Shown one piece after another: positions 13,024 to 13,644 of a stretch of 13,644 nucleotides of DNA; within the stretch, counting starts at the first letter, position 1, and every line of letters starts with the position of its first letter. The stretch comes from Spirochaetia bacterium (lineage in GTDB: Bacteria > Spirochaetota > Spirochaetia > Treponematales > Breznakiellaceae). The notes beneath the pieces were generated by a model. The model was given only the letters and a program-made list of their open reading frames with translations, did not search any database and had not been told where the DNA came from. The translations under genes were made by a program, and so were the position numbers. Where the stretch lies: contig BOBG01000057.1 in assembly GCA_026002265.1 (NCBI GenBank), positions 1-13,644 on the forward strand, in the 5' to 3' direction.

Positions 13024-13644
13024 TTAATCCAATTCTTGCAGTTCCGCGGCATGAGCATAGAAGCCGCCATTATTTAACAAATACTGGTGCGTGCCGGATT
13101 CTGCAACCTTTCCTCGATCGAGAACGATCACAAAATCTGCATTCCGGAGAGTCGAAACCCGGTGCGAAATGATGATAGTTGTCTTCCCAGAACGTTCTGC
13201 AAGGAGAGCGTCGAGGATTCGGCGTTCAGTTTCCGCATCCACCGCCGAGAGAGAATCATCCAAAATGAGTATATCCGGATTCGTAGCAAGGGCCCGGGCC
13301 ATCGCTACCCGCTGCTTCTGCCCTCCGGAAAGAGTCGTACCGCGTTCCCCAATAACGGTTTCCCAACCCGACCTAAAATCCTCCACATCCCGGTCAATGG
13401 CAGAAATTGCAGCAGCCTTTTTTAAAAGCGCCTCATTTTCCTCTTCGATGCTGTATCCGATATTATGTTTGATCGAATCGGAAAAAAGATACGAGTCCTG
13501 CGGAGTCACCCCAAACCGGCCCCGCAATTCAGACACATCCCACTCCCGCACATCGGTTCCATCAACAAAAACCGTACCGGCCGGCGGATCAACAGTCCGT
13601 GTCAATGTTTTGATCAGGGTGGATTTTCCGGATCCAGTTTTTCC
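13024..13644 (-). CDS. ABC exporter ATPase domain, C-terminal part of a half exporter
   Basis: Open to the right edge, where the minus strand begins inside Walker A (GKTGSGKST). The 207 visible residues are the nucleotide-binding domain of an MdlA-type half exporter: Q-loop in TPQDSYLFS, signature LSGGQKQR, Walker B ILILDD, D-loop SAVD and H-loop SHR, ending FYAHAAELQELD. An in-frame TTG at 13605 is internal, not the start. Subfamily features (DDSLSAVD, LFSDSIKHNI) match the N-terminal fragment at 10361 on the opposite strand, so they may be two parts of one gene separated by inversion. An alternative is a second half exporter of a heterodimer. The gene powers export by ATP hydrolysis; the substrate is not predictable. 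Confidence 0.9.
   Translation of the reverse strand, partial: GKTGSGKSTLIKTLTRTVDPPAGTVFVDGTDVREWDVSELRGRFGVTPQDSYLFSDSIKHNIGYSIEEENEALLKKAAAISAIDRDVEDFRSGWETVIGERGTTLSGGQKQRVAMARALATNPDILILDDSLSAVDAETERRILDALLAERSGKTTIIISHRVSTLRNADFVIVLDRGKVAESGTHQYLLNNGGFYAHAAELQELD

Overview
The window is about 45% GC and most likely comes from a spirochaete of the Treponema/Spirochaetaceae type. The best evidence is a P83/100-family secreted protein (10630-12066, minus), a family known essentially from spirochaetes. Supporting it are a phoH - 7TM-HD cluster and a TAXI-type TRAP binding protein followed by a DUF1850 protein. The tetramer CCGG is strikingly frequent everywhere; I counted about 25 in the first 1.2 kb, against 3-4 expected from base composition.

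Layout. 1-2160 (minus): phoH overlaps a 7TM-HD membrane phosphodiesterase gene (PgpH/YqfF family) that runs off the left edge. 2161-2727: a gene-free stretch with nine units of a 21-bp phased repeat, a nested hairpin and a promoter. 2728-4473 (plus): an AMP-forming acyl-CoA synthetase, apparently leaderless. 4633-5172 (minus): a REP-associated Y1 transposase (RAYT) in a small element. 5484-6839 (minus): the tRNA CCA-adding enzyme, with solo REP motifs on both sides. 7041-9497 (plus): a tight cluster of TAXI binding protein, DUF1850 protein, a 72-residue membrane/coiled-coil protein and a TrkA/KtrA-type potassium regulator. 9586-10380 (plus): an unrecognised helical protein whose end overlaps an ABC exporter start. 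10361 to the right edge: a rearranged block.

The right-hand block is odd. An ABC exporter N-terminus (plus) stops in mid-gene at about 10645 and fuses to the C-terminal end of the P83/100 gene (minus), so both genes are cut at one junction. After a second RAYT (plus), the ATPase half of the same kind of ABC exporter appears on the minus strand at 13024-13644. This is what an inversion, or an inverted chimera made during amplification or assembly, would leave. The first 39 bases of the window are also a perfect inverted copy of 1180-1218, which raises the same question at the left edge.

The most interesting biology is the RAYT/REP system. The two transposases differ at about 17 of 179 residues. 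Both end in residues encoded by the REP core itself, and both carry a hairpin directly before the Shine-Dalgarno whose stem has kept pairing by compensatory change. Solo REP motifs of matching sequence lie around the CCA-adding enzyme gene, in same-strand pairs 42-44 bp apart. No tRNA, rRNA or CRISPR array was seen.
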